From assembly GCA_900752285.1 (NCBI GenBank), contig CAADUW010000022.1, forward strand, positions 1-15,784: a DNA stretch of 15,784 nucleotides, written 5' to 3'. The stretch's first letter is position 1; each line of letters opens with the position of its first letter. Position numbers and translations under genes: made by a program. Below the pieces are notes generated by a model, which did no database searches, was not told the origin of the DNA, and worked only from the letters and a program-made list of their open reading frames with translations. Shown here one piece after another: positions 5,967 to 15,415 of this stretch. The stretch is from an uncultured Oscillospiraceae bacterium. GTDB taxonomy: Bacteria; Bacillota; Clostridia; Oscillospirales; Oscillospiraceae.

Positions 5967-7133
5967 TTATTCAAAGAAATCCTTCAGATTGTCGATGAAC
6001 TTTTTCCGCTTGGGGCTGATGTTCTTTTCCAGAGATCCGTCCAGCTGCCGCAGCAGATCCTTCTGCTCTTTCGTCAGCTTTGTGGGAGTCTCCACCACCA
6101 CGGTGAACCGGTGGTTGCCCCGGCGGCGGGGATTGTTGACCTCGGGAATGCCCTTTTCCCGGAGAATGAATTCCTTGCCGGTCTGGGTACCCTCGGGAAT
6201 GTCAAAGGGAACCTTGCCGTCCAGCGTAGGCACCTGAATGGTCGCCCCCAGTGCTGCCTGGGTAAAAGAAATGGGAATCTCGCACAGCACATCGCTGCCC
6301 TGACGGCGGAACAGGGGATGGGGCCGGATGAAAATTTCCACCAGCAGGTCGCCGTTGGGGCCGCCGTTGCTGCCGACACAGCCCTCGCCGCGAACCCGGA
6401 CGGACTGCCCGGCATCCACACCGGCGGGAATCTTGACCTTTACCCGGTTGTTCCGGCGCACCTTGCCCTTGCCCCGGCAGGTGACGCAGGGCGTCTTGAT
6501 GATTTTGCCCTTGCCGCCGCACTTGGGGCAGACGGTGGTGGACTGCATCTGCATGCCCATGAAATTCTGGGTGGTGCGGACCTGACCGGAGCCGCGGCAG
6601 GTGGAGCAGGTCTCTACCACGCCGTCGGCGCTGCCCGTGCCTTTGCAGCTGGGGCAGTTCTCAATTCTGGGGGCGGAAACCTCCTTTTCGCAGCCGAAAG
6701 CGGCTTCCTCAAAGGTCAGCTCCAGCCGTGCCATCACATTCTCGCCCCGGCGGGGTGCGTTCTGAGAAGCGCCCCGGCTGCTTCCGCCGCCGAAGAACTC
6801 TCCGAAAATATCACCCAGATCGCCGAAGCCGCCAAAACCGCTGCCGCCGAAGCCGTCAAAGCCGTAGCCGCCGGCGCCGCCCTGACTTGCGGCAAAGTTG
6901 GGATCTACGCCCGCAAAGCCAAACTGATCATAGCGGGAGCGTTTGTCCGCATCGGACAGCACCTCGTAGGCCTCGCCCACTTCCTTGAACTTTTCCTCGG
7001 CGGTTTTGTCGCCGGGGTTCCGGTCCGGATGGTACTTCATTGCCAGCTTCCGGTATGCTTTTTTAATATCATCGGCGCTGGCATCCTTGGCAACGCCCAG
7101 CACCTCATAGTAATCACGTTTATTTTCTGCCAT
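5967..7133 (-). CDS. dnaJ: Chaperone protein DnaJ
   Basis: Type I Hsp40 co-chaperone of 388 aa that delivers unfolded proteins to DnaK and stimulates its ATPase. The J-domain occupies about 7-70 with HPD at 35-37. A Gly/Phe-rich region runs about 72-117 ([16 protein letters not shown]). Four zinc-binding repeats follow: CPSCKGTG (160-167), CSTCRGSG (176-183), CPKCGGKG (202-209) and CVTCRGKG (216-223). The C-terminal substrate-binding domain ends with [12 protein letters not shown]. The ATG has GAGGTG upstream at somewhat long spacing (8-9 nt). It follows dnaK after a 214-nt gap holding a hairpin, so its level may be lower than that of DnaK. All key residues are intact. Confidence 0.97.
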   Translation of the reverse strand: MAENKRDYYEVLGVAKDASADDIKKAYRKLAMKYHPDRNPGDKTAEEKFKEVGEAYEVLSDADKRSRYDQFGFAGVDPNFAASQGGAGGYGFDGFGGSGFGGFGDLGDIFGEFFGGGSSRGASQNAPRRGENVMARLELTFEEAAFGCEKEVSAPRIENCPSCKGTGSADGVVETCSTCRGSGQVRTTQNFMGMQMQSTTVCPKCGGKGKIIKTPCVTCRGKGKVRRNNRVKVKIPAGVDAGQSVRVRGEGCVGSNGGPNGDLLVEIFIRPHPLFRRQGSDVLCEIPISFTQAALGATIQVPTLDGKVPFDIPEGTQTGKEFILREKGIPEVNNPRRRGNHRFTVVVETPTKLTKEQKDLLRQLDGSLEKNISPKRKKFIDNLKDFFE

Positions 7134-7347
7134 CTCAAATACACCTCGCGTGTTTTTCCTTCCCCCGGATGCGAACCAATCACAGGAAAATTACGGCTGC
7201 GGTCTGGGGAAAAAGGCTGTTCTGCCGCTCCGGGCGACGGATTGCCGCCCTTACGGAATTACGGATGGGTTCACATCCCGGGGAGGGAAGGAAAAGAACG
7301 CCAATCGAGGGGCGGCGTGGGTGCCGCCCCTCGGGCTTGAAGTTTCG
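7134..7347 (-). other. dnaK-dnaJ intergenic region
   Basis: A 214-nt spacer, long for this operon. On the minus strand it contains the dnaK-proximal hairpin (7306-7333), then a GGGCGGCAATCCGTCGCCC hairpin near 7239-7257, then GGCAGAACAGCC followed by TTTTT near 7213-7230. I could not find a convincing -35/-10 pair for a separate dnaJ promoter. The GGGCGGC...CGCCC segment resembles GC-rich intergenic repeats common in related gut Clostridia, but copy number cannot be judged from one window. Confidence 0.45.
7306..7333 (-). terminator. Hairpin after dnaK, probable attenuator
   Basis: Perfect 11-bp arms CGAGGGGCGGC and GCCGCCCCTCG around a 6-nt loop, about 15 nt after the dnaK stop. The following minus-strand sequence ATTGGCGTTCTTTTCC has only a broken U-run. 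It probably reduces read-through into dnaJ or protects the dnaK mRNA 3' end. Confidence 0.6.
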
Positions 7348-9204
<1,857 letters not shown>

Positions 9205-9222
9205 TTACAAATTGATGGGTTT

Positions 9223-9786
9223 TCAGTTGGCAACCTGAACCATGGCAAAACGGATGATCCTGTCACCCAGCCTGAAGCCCTTCTGGAACACCTGACTGAT
9301 GACGTTTTCGCCCAGGCTTTCATCCTCCGTGTGCATCACGGCGTTGTGAAGTGCCGGGTCGAAGCTTTCACCGGGCTGCCCAAAGACCTCCACGCCAAGA
9401 CCCGTCAGGATCTTGAGCAGCTCGGTCATGGTCAGCTCTACGCCCTTTTTGTAGGCGGCGTCCTCGGTGGGCTGGTTCAGCGCCCGTTCCAGATTGTCGT
9501 AAATGGGAAGAATCTTCGCTACCGCGTCGGATTTGCCGTTGCCGTAGGAGGCTTCCTTTTCCTTAATGGTGCGCTTGCGGAAGTTATCGTACTCAGCCGC
9601 CAGACGCAGGTGTGCGTCCCGCTCCTGATTGTACTTCTCTTCCCAGGGATCCTTCTGCGCGGGAGCCTCGGGAGCGGCTTCCTCGGCGGGGAGCTCTGCT
9701 TCCGGAGCCGCCGTCTCGGGCGCCTTTTCCTCGGCCTTTACGGTTTCCTCGGCGGGAGTTTTCTTTTCTTTATCCTTTTTTGCCAC
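9223..9786 (-). CDS. grpE: Nucleotide exchange factor GrpE
   Basis: DnaK co-chaperone of 187 aa that releases ADP from DnaK; cytoplasmic homodimer. Residues 1 to about 45 are Lys/Glu/Ala/Pro-rich and probably disordered. The long dimerising helix follows (EEKYNQERDAHLRLAAEYDNFRKRT), then AKILPIYDNLERAL, and the C-terminal beta domain with GESFDPALHNAVMHTED and VFQKGFRLGDRIIRFAMVQVAN, which contains the family signature. The start codon is GTG (9784-9786), with AGGAGG upstream, 12 nt after the hrcA stop. The low-complexity N-terminus is common in this family. Confidence 0.97.
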   Translation of the reverse strand: MAKKDKEKKTPAEETVKAEEKAPETAAPEAELPAEEAAPEAPAQKDPWEEKYNQERDAHLRLAAEYDNFRKRTIKEKEASYGNGKSDAVAKILPIYDNLERALNQPTEDAAYKKGVELTMTELLKILTGLGVEVFGQPGESFDPALHNAVMHTEDESLGENVISQVFQKGFRLGDRIIRFAMVQVAN

Positions 9787-9798
9787 GTTTCTGGCCTC

Positions 9799-10881
9799 CT
9801 ATTCCTTTTTCTCCGGGTCACCGGGCTGCTCCGCGGAACCGGGCAGCTGAGGGGTTTCCGGCTTGACAAACATCTTGCTCAGGCTCTCGGCAAAGTAGCT
9901 GAGCCGGGCGGTGATCTTTGCGTAGTCCATTCTGGTGGGACCCACCACGCCGATCAGCCCCTGCATTCCCTCGCCGATGTCAAACTTGGTCATGACAACG
10001 GAGGAATCCTTCAGCTCCTCGGCCACATTCTCGGGACCGACCAGAACCCGGGTACCGTTGGCACCCTGCATGACGGCGGGAAGCTCACTGAGCACATCGC
10101 TGTCCATGGATGCCAGCACCCGCTGGGCCTTGTCCACATCCCGGTACTCGGGAAGCCCCAGCAATCGGGACTGCCCCGCCACGGTGACGCTGGTGCCGGT
10201 CTGGCTGCGCAGGGTTTCCATGGTGAAGTCCGCGATAATGGGGACGAGAGTGGCGGCATTTCCTGCCGAGCGCATCACCTTGTCCAGAAGCTCCTGGGTA
10301 AAGCCCTCGGCGCTCAGCTCTGTCATGGTGGCGTTCAGAACGGCGGAGAGCAGCTTCAGGTCACTGTCGGTTACGTTCAGCGGAAGCTTGATGAGCTTGT
10401 TGACCACCTGATCGCCCGAAAGCATCAGCACCAGAATGATGCTGCTCTGTCCGGCAAGGATCAGGTCGTACCGCTTCACCGTTACGCCGCTGGAACGGAT
10501 GCCCGCACTGATGGCGGGAAGGTTCGTGGCCTGAGAGACCAGCCGCGCGACCTTGTCGGTCAACTGATCCACCCGCTGCATTTTTTCTTCAATGGCGGAG
10601 TTAATGGAACGGGTTTCGTCCACGCTGAGCCGGTAATCCATCATCAGCTCATCCACATACAGCCGGTAACCGGATGCGGAGGGCACCCGTCCGGCGCTGG
10701 TGTGGGGCTGCTCCAGGTAACCCAGATTGGTCAGCTCGGCCATTTCGTTGCGGATGGTGGCGGAGGAATATTTCATGTCGGGCAGCTCGGCAATTGCCTT
10801 GGAGCCCACGGGCTCTGCGGTGCGGATATACAGATCCACCACACTGCGAAGCACCTTTTTCTTTCGCTCGGAAAGCTCCAT
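9799..10881 (-). CDS. hrcA: Heat-inducible transcription repressor HrcA
   Basis: DNA-binding repressor of 360 aa that binds CIRCE and is kept active by GroEL; heat titrates GroEL and relieves repression (known for the family). The N-terminal winged helix (about 1-85) includes LYIRTAEPVGSKAIAEL, SSATIRNEMAELTNLGYLEQPHTSAGRVPS and GYRLYVDELM, all hallmark segments. The remaining GAF-like and dimerisation regions include ILAGQSSIILVLMLSGDQV and the C-terminal GPTRMDYAKITARLSYFAESLSKM. AAAGGAGGAT precedes the ATG. It is the first gene of the operon and autoregulated through the CIRCE in its own leader. The extra Pro/Glu/Gln-rich tail (about 340-360) makes it slightly longer than the Bacillus protein. 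Confidence 0.97.
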   Translation of the reverse strand: MELSERKKKVLRSVVDLYIRTAEPVGSKAIAELPDMKYSSATIRNEMAELTNLGYLEQPHTSAGRVPSASGYRLYVDELMMDYRLSVDETRSINSAIEEKMQRVDQLTDKVARLVSQATNLPAISAGIRSSGVTVKRYDLILAGQSSIILVLMLSGDQVVNKLIKLPLNVTDSDLKLLSAVLNATMTELSAEGFTQELLDKVMRSAGNAATLVPIIADFTMETLRSQTGTSVTVAGQSRLLGLPEYRDVDKAQRVLASMDSDVLSELPAVMQGANGTRVLVGPENVAEELKDSSVVMTKFDIGEGMQGLIGVVGPTRMDYAKITARLSYFAESLSKMFVKPETPQLPGSAEQPGDPEKKE

Positions 10882-10908
10882 GAAGATCCTCCTTTCAATC
10901 TATTCGGT

Positions 10909-10935
10909 TTAGCACTCACTCTCTTTGAGTGCTAA
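10909..10935 (-). promoter_or_regulatory. CIRCE operator (HrcA binding site)
   Basis: Exact 9-9-9 consensus: TTAGCACTC, nine bases, GAGTGCTAA, with no mismatch. It lies 28 bp before the hrcA ATG and overlaps the predicted transcript start, so HrcA would block initiation or escape, and the same inverted repeat is at the 5' end of the mRNA. Confidence 0.98.
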
Positions 10936-10939
10936 GCAC

Positions 10940-10968
10940 ACTATACCAGAGAGTGCCAGAAAAGTCAA
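10940..10968 (-). promoter_or_regulatory. Promoter of the hrcA heat-shock operon
   Basis: On the minus strand TTGACT (10968-10963), 17-bp spacer, TATAGT (10945-10940) preceded by TGG (extended -10). Start near 10933, inside CIRCE. The spacer contains GGCACTC, which matches part of a CIRCE half-site. Confidence 0.85.
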
Positions 10969-11034
10969 GGGGCAGATTTTGAATTATTCGTTAACGTATT
11001 GCGGAAAAGCTGTGAATGGAGAAAGCAGAAGAAA

Positions 11035-11062
11035 CCGCCGCCTCCCCAAAAGGAAGCGGCGG
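11035..11062 (-). terminator. Terminator at the end of the marR-ABC transcription unit
   Basis: Minus-strand arms CCGCCGCTTCC (11062-11052) and GGAGGCGGCGG (11045-11035) with one G:U pair and a loop of about 6 nt, followed by the U-rich TTTCTTCTGCTTTC. It is the first good terminator after the exporter genes and protects the hrcA promoter region from read-through. Confidence 0.65.
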
Positions 11063-11275
11063 ACAGTGGACAATTGACAGTGAAAGCGTCCTTTCGGGAC
11101 GATAGAATGAAATGGCTGCCTCAGAAGCGGGAAATTGTTGTTTAGCGCACGGCGCGAAGCGCCCTTGGCTCCCTCTTTTGGGGGAGCTGTCAGGTTGGCA
11201 CGCCGTGACTGAGAGGGCCGTCCCGATACCTTGTCATTCCCACGCCAGGAAAGCGGACTGCCTCGGAATGATCCG
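11063..11275. repeat. Palindrome-rich intergenic repeat region
   Basis: Consecutive small dyads: CGTCC-TTTC-GGGACG (about 11088-11101), GGCGC-GAA-GCGCC (11151-11163), GGCTCCC/GGGAGCT (11167-11173 and 11182-11188), and GTCA/TGAC (11189-11192 and 11206-11209) followed by TGAGAGGG. The CAATTGACAGTG near 11070 and the GGCTCCCTCTTTTGGGGGAGCTGTCA...TGAGAGGG arrangement look like dispersed intergenic repeats I associate with Faecalibacterium-type genomes. That link is from memory and copy number cannot be measured here. Confidence 0.5.
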
Positions 11276-11362
11276 TAATTGATGTCCGCCCGGTGCTCCC
11301 GGTCGATCGTCCGAATTTCAATCATGGGAAGATGTCCTCCGTATCCATATAAGCATATGGTA

Positions 11363-13045
11363 TTATCCTGCGGTGTTTTCCTCTTTGCAATCCGGTTTCG
11401 TTTCGTCCAGCGGATGGATTTCCAATGTTCTTCCGCCCAGATTTTCGTAAATGCGGTGGGAGATGGACAGCACCGTGCGCCCCTCGGCGGCACGGCGAAG
11501 GGCTGCCAGCACATGAGCCTCGGTTTCCGCGTCCAGATTCGCGGTGATCTCGTCCAGCAGGAGGATCGGCGGGTCTGCCGCCGCGGCCCGGGCAATGGAC
11601 AGCAGCTGCCACTCGCCCTGAGAGAAAATACCGTCGGTGCAGGGCGTCCGGTAGCCCTCCGGGAGGGCGCGGATCGCGGCTTCAATTCCGGCGATCTCCG
11701 CCGCCCGGTGTACCATTTCTTCCGAGATGGCGGGGTCGCCCAGGGTAATCTGGTCGGCAACGGTTCCCGGGACCCGGGAAAAATGCTGTTCCACGCAGCC
11801 GATGCACCGCCGCCGGACCCCATCGGGAATTTCCGAAACGTCCGTGCCGCCGATGGTGACGTGTCCGCTCTCCGGCGGGTAGAGGCCCAGCAGCAGACGG
11901 AACACGGTGCTCTTTCCGGCACCGGTTCTGCCGATCAGGGTGACCTGTTCGCCTTCCTTTACGGTCATGGAGAAATCCCGGAGAACCGGCTTTTCCCCGT
12001 AGCCAAATGTCACGTGAGACAGAACAATGTCCCCCTTCGGGACTTCATTCCGGGATGCGGGAACGGTGCGTTCCGGCTGAGTGAGAAAGGCGTCGATCCG
12101 CCGGACGCCCGCCATTGCGGACTGAATGGTCTGAATCTCCATGCCAAGGCTTTCAATAGGGGAGAAGATCCGGCTGATGTAATCGATGACGGCAACGGAG
12201 GTGCCCACGGACATGCCGAACAGGGTCAGAATTTCAGCGTTGCCGGAGGCGGACAGCAGCATGACGATGCCCACCACGGCAGCGTCCAGCAGCAGCACCA
12301 CGGGGGAATAAATCGCGTCATAGAAGTTCGTTTTTTCCACGGCGGCGTAGCTTTCGCCGATCCGCCGGTCATACCGCCGCTCCATGTACCGTTCCAGCCC
12401 AAGGGCACGGATGGTCCGTATGTTGTGCAGCGTCTCGGGCACCTGCCCGGATACGGAAGCCACGGCCCGGCGGTTATCCAGCTGGGCGGCAAGCATTTTC
12501 TTCTGGACGTGCCGGGTGAACAGGGCGAAGGGCGGGATCACCAGCAGCAGAACCAGCGCCAGCCCCGGGTTCTTCACCGCGATCACCGCCAGAATGGAAA
12601 GGATCCGGCAGGCGTCCGCCGCCATGCTGATGATGCCGGAGGTGAACAGGGCTTCCACCGTGTCCACATCCCCCGAAAAGCGGGCGGCGACCTCGCCGGG
12701 GTTCTGGGCAGCCAGCGTGCCTGCGGGCAGGCGGGTGAGCTTTTGAGACATTTCCGAGCGGAGTGCATGGGTCATTTTCTGACCGAACAGCACGAGGAGA
12801 GATTCCTGTGCCGCGGAAAGAAGCCCCTCCAGCGCCAGCGCGCCGAAGTAGAGCACCACGGCGGCAAAGGAAAGGGTCAGCCCTGCCGTGAGATCGTCCA
12901 CGACCCGGGCCAGCAGCAGCGGCGGCAGCAGGGAGGCGGCAACCGATGCCGCGACGCACAGAACCGTGCCTGCCGTCAGAACAGGGCGGGACAGCGCCGC
13001 TGTCCGGACGGCGGAAAAAACACCTTCGTTATGTCTGCGCTGCAT
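11363..13045 (-). CDS. ABC exporter subunit, TMD-NBD fusion, catalytic-site Walker B
   Basis: Half-transporter of 560 aa: six-helix export domain (about 15-310), then an ATPase domain. Walker A is GRTGAGKST (372-380), the Q-loop Gln420 (CVEQHF), Walker B ILLLDE with catalytic Glu499, and H-loop His530 (SISHR). The signature is FSQGE (474-478), not LSGGQ. It would pair with the upstream gene product: its Walker A/B with Glu499 plus the partner's LSGGQ makes one normal site, while its FSQGE plus the partner's VLDD makes a degenerate site. I chose the ATG at 13045 because GGGAGGTG lies 8-9 nt upstream; the ATG at 13072 has only a weak site. Either start overlaps the partner gene. Multidrug or peptide export is inferred; the substrate is unknown. 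Confidence 0.93.
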   Translation of the reverse strand: MQRRHNEGVFSAVRTAALSRPVLTAGTVLCVAASVAASLLPPLLLARVVDDLTAGLTLSFAAVVLYFGALALEGLLSAAQESLLVLFGQKMTHALRSEMSQKLTRLPAGTLAAQNPGEVAARFSGDVDTVEALFTSGIISMAADACRILSILAVIAVKNPGLALVLLLVIPPFALFTRHVQKKMLAAQLDNRRAVASVSGQVPETLHNIRTIRALGLERYMERRYDRRIGESYAAVEKTNFYDAIYSPVVLLLDAAVVGIVMLLSASGNAEILTLFGMSVGTSVAVIDYISRIFSPIESLGMEIQTIQSAMAGVRRIDAFLTQPERTVPASRNEVPKGDIVLSHVTFGYGEKPVLRDFSMTVKEGEQVTLIGRTGAGKSTVFRLLLGLYPPESGHVTIGGTDVSEIPDGVRRRCIGCVEQHFSRVPGTVADQITLGDPAISEEMVHRAAEIAGIEAAIRALPEGYRTPCTDGIFSQGEWQLLSIARAAAADPPILLLDEITANLDAETEAHVLAALRRAAEGRTVLSISHRIYENLGGRTLEIHPLDETKPDCKEENTAG

Positions 13046-14771
13046 GGTCTGCACCTCCCGTCTGGCTTTCATACAGCTTCCGATAAGCCGGGACAGATGC
13101 CATCAGCGCTTCGTGGGTGCCGGCTGTGGCTTTCCCGTCCTCCAGAAAAATCACCTGCTGCATCTGCGGAAAGTGATACAGACGGTGAGAAATGAGAAAA
13201 ATCACCTTGTCCGCTGCATAGCTCCGGAGATTTTCAAACACCGCGTCCTCGGTTTTCCGGTCCAGTGCGGAGAAGGGATCGTCCAGCACCATCACGGGGC
13301 GGGGGTGGGCCAGGGTCCTTGCCAGCCCCAGCCGCTGGGCCTGCCCGCCGGAAAGCCGGGTGCCGCCGGTGCCGATCACGGTTTCCACGCCGTCCTCCAT
13401 GGCAAGGATCTCCCGGTCCAGCCCCGCGGCGGCAAGCCAGGGCAGGGGGTCATCTTCACTGCCGCACAGCACGTTGTTTTCTGCCGTGTCGGCGCTCAGC
13501 TCCGGGTCATGTCCCAGATAGCCAACGGTGGCGGCGATTTGCCGGGGGGACAGAGCGGAAAATTCGGTGCCTCCGAAACGTGCCGAACCGCCGTAGGGGG
13601 CTTCGCAGAGGAAAACCCGTCCGAGGGTGGATTTTCCGCAGGCAACGGGACCGGTCACGCCGACGATGTCGCCGGGGTGGGCGGTCAGGCTGAGCCCGGA
13701 GAAAATCGGAGTCTCTCCGTAGGCAAAGGAAAGATTTTCCAGCCGGACATCGGCGGGGCGGGGAATTTCCAGCGGCTCCAGCGGTTCCGGTGCCTTCATA
13801 AGGGGACGGATCCGTTTCCAGGAGACCTCAGCCTTCTGGACGGAGTTGAACAGTTTGGCAACCTTGGAGGATTTGACGGTCAGCTTGGTAAAGCAGGAAA
13901 GAAAGGTGGTAAACGCCGCAATATCCCAGACGCACCATCCGGTGCCCCGCACATTTTCCGCACCGAACCACAGGATGAACAGCACCCCTGCCTCCGACAC
14001 GGCCAGATACAGCGGCGGCATGGCTGACTGCCATATATTGCTCCGGACGGCGGTTTTCTCATAGGTAGCCAGGGCCGTTTCATAGTGCTCTGCCTGCGTA
14101 TTCTCACAGCCGTAGGTCCGGTAAGTCACGGCGTTCTGTGCCCGGTCCAGTGTGGCGGCGCTGAGGGCCCCCGCTGCTTTCTTGTAGGCGGCACCTGACT
14201 GCTGGACGATCTTTTTCATCCACGCGGCGCAGAAATAGGAAAACGGGGTAAACAGCAGGCTCAGCAGTCCCAGCCGCCAGTCGTAGCCCAGAAGCATGAC
14301 CACATAACCCACCAGCGCCACGCCGGTATCAAATACTTCGGTGGTGAACTTCCGCATGCCCTCCGCACAGTCGTCCACATCGGAGATGGCTTTGGTCATC
14401 AGCTCTCCGGCGCCTGCCTGCTCCAGCGACTCCCGGCTCTGCCGCACCAGATTGGCATAAAGCACGCCCTTCATCCGGCGGTTGATGTTGTTGGCGAACC
14501 GGCGGACATAAAAACGCTTGACGAATCGGGCGGCCTGCACGAGGAAGGTGACCCCCAGATAGGAGAGCACCAGAACCGTCATCTTCCCGGCGGTCTCCCG
14601 CCCGCCCAGAATGTCCGCAAGGCACTGGGCAAGCCGCCCCTCAAACCAGGGACCGGCGAGAAGCCCCACATTATAAAGAAGCCCAGACAGAGTCACAAAG
14701 GTCAGGGACAGCCACTCGACCCGGAAATAGGAGCCGAGTCTGTCCGGAGTAAAATTCATTCTGCGGTTCAT
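13029..14771 (-). CDS. ABC exporter subunit, TMD-NBD fusion, degenerate-site Walker B
   Basis: Half-transporter of 580 aa with six predicted membrane helices (about 20-300) and a C-terminal ATPase. Walker A is GPVACGKST (374-382). The signature is a canonical LSGGQ (473-477), Walker B is VMVLDD (493-498) with Asp498 where the catalytic Glu should be, and H-loop His529 is present. The Q-loop position appears to be His421 (YLGHDPEL). It is therefore the subunit that supplies the good signature but a weak Walker B, complementary to the downstream partner. This is the pattern of heterodimeric exporters such as BmrCD, LmrCD and TM287/288. Its start overlaps the marR stop as ATGA, with AGGAAGGAA upstream, and its end overlaps the partner by 17 nt: a tightly coupled operon. 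Confidence 0.94.
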   Translation of the reverse strand: MNRRMNFTPDRLGSYFRVEWLSLTFVTLSGLLYNVGLLAGPWFEGRLAQCLADILGGRETAGKMTVLVLSYLGVTFLVQAARFVKRFYVRRFANNINRRMKGVLYANLVRQSRESLEQAGAGELMTKAISDVDDCAEGMRKFTTEVFDTGVALVGYVVMLLGYDWRLGLLSLLFTPFSYFCAAWMKKIVQQSGAAYKKAAGALSAATLDRAQNAVTYRTYGCENTQAEHYETALATYEKTAVRSNIWQSAMPPLYLAVSEAGVLFILWFGAENVRGTGWCVWDIAAFTTFLSCFTKLTVKSSKVAKLFNSVQKAEVSWKRIRPLMKAPEPLEPLEIPRPADVRLENLSFAYGETPIFSGLSLTAHPGDIVGVTGPVACGKSTLGRVFLCEAPYGGSARFGGTEFSALSPRQIAATVGYLGHDPELSADTAENNVLCGSEDDPLPWLAAAGLDREILAMEDGVETVIGTGGTRLSGGQAQRLGLARTLAHPRPVMVLDDPFSALDRKTEDAVFENLRSYAADKVIFLISHRLYHFPQMQQVIFLEDGKATAGTHEALMASVPAYRKLYESQTGGADHAAQT

Positions 14772-15238
14772 GGCTGTTCCTTCCTGTTCTGCTTCCCGGT
14801 AAAGTGGGGGAAACCTGCCCGGCTTTCGGCCTTGGAGCAGACATAGAGCTTTTGCAGCGCGGCGGTGAAGGCGGACGCTTCCGCCTCCGTCAGGGCGGAG
14901 AGCAGGTATTCATAGAAGGCCCCCTCAATTTCCGCCTTGGAGGCTTTCATGGCTTCCGCCTTTTCCGTAGGGAAGAGCAGCTGACTGCGCCGGTCATGGG
15001 GGTCGTCCACCCGGGTCAGATAGCCCTTCGCTTCCAGATTTTTTGTCCGGCGGGCAACGGCAGCCTTGTCCGCATGGAGAATTTCCCCCAGTCTTGCCTG
15101 GGTGCAGCCCGGATTGTGCCGCAGAGCGTGGATCAGATCGATCTCCGCCGTGCCGACCCCCTCATCCCGCAGCGTCAGCAAAACCAGCTTCTCCGCCTCC
15201 CGGGCGATTTTGGTAATGTTCCGATTGGTCGTGTCCAT
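14768..15238 (-). CDS. MarR-family transcriptional regulator
   Basis: Winged-helix regulator of 156 aa, a dimeric DNA-binding protein that usually loosens from its operator when it binds a small ligand. The recognition helix region is TQARLGEILHADKAAVARRTKNLEAKGYLTR and the wing is DDPHDRRSQLLFPTEKA (about 78-94), a clear MarR pattern. Flanking helices supply the dimer interface. The ATG at 15238 is preceded by GGAGG at 7 nt; an upstream in-frame ATG at 15274 lies before that site and would add 12 residues. It overlaps the first ABC gene by 4 nt, so it probably represses its own operon through the dyad at 15416-15443 and senses a compound the exporter removes. Confidence 0.94.
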   Translation of the reverse strand: MDTTNRNITKIAREAEKLVLLTLRDEGVGTAEIDLIHALRHNPGCTQARLGEILHADKAAVARRTKNLEAKGYLTRVDDPHDRRSQLLFPTEKAEAMKASKAEIEGAFYEYLLSALTEAEASAFTAALQKLYVCSKAESRAGFPHFTGKQNRKEQP

Positions 15239-15415
15239 GAAAAAACCTCCAAAGTGTGAGAAAGGCTCCGGCATTGCGGCCCGGAAGCCCCCTGATTGCC
15301 CGCATTCCGGGCCTGCCCACCGGCGGGCGGAATGCGGTCCTGCCGGTCACAGTGTGACAGCCCGGCAGTGCGCTCAGAGGGAGCGCAGGGCGTGCCGGTG
15401 CTGTGCCGCAAGAAC
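15239..15415 (-). ncRNA. Structured 5' leader of the marR-ABC operon
   Basis: Between the operator and the marR ribosome site, four hairpins follow each other in transcription order. H1 has 7-bp arms at 15381-15387 and 15369-15375. H2 has 7-bp arms at 15362-15368 and 15340-15346, with the palindrome GTCACAGTGTGAC (15346-15358) inside. H3 has 10-bp perfect arms at 15328-15337 and 15300-15309. H4 has 8-bp arms with one bulge at 15281-15289 and 15264-15271, ending 13 nt before GGAGG. Gaps between hairpins are 0, 2 and 10 nt. H4 is followed by UUUCUC, a weak attenuator at most. I recognise no known riboswitch class. It is annotated as a probable cis-regulatory RNA. Confidence 0.5.

Larger units (their letters stand above)
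10984..11325 (-). pseudogene. Possible acetyltransferase start fused to repeat sequence
   Basis: An ATG at 11325 with a strong GGAGG site upstream opens a frame beginning MIEIRTIDREHRADIN. That start resembles, from memory, the N-termini of some GNAT acetyltransferases. After about 16 codons the sequence becomes repeat-derived (GSFRGSPLSWRGNDKVS...) and shows no family likeness, though the frame stays open for 113 codons to 10984. The likeliest reading is that a small gene downstream of the exporter operon lost everything after its first codons when repeat DNA replaced it. The alternative is a chance frame. It follows the ABC gene stop (11363) by 37 bp and could be co-transcribed. Confidence 0.3.

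Noticed and set aside
13046..13072. Longer second ABC subunit from ATG 13072
   Set aside because: GGGAGGTG is placed for the ATG at 13045, while 13072 has only a weak GGAAGC 3 nt away. Not decisive, but the shorter form is favoured.
15346..15358. GTCACAGTGTGAC as a CRP/FNR-type operator
   Set aside because: It lies about 80-90 nt downstream of the start site, has no central 6-bp spacer as in TGTGA-N6-TCACA, and is better explained as the inner part of hairpin H2.
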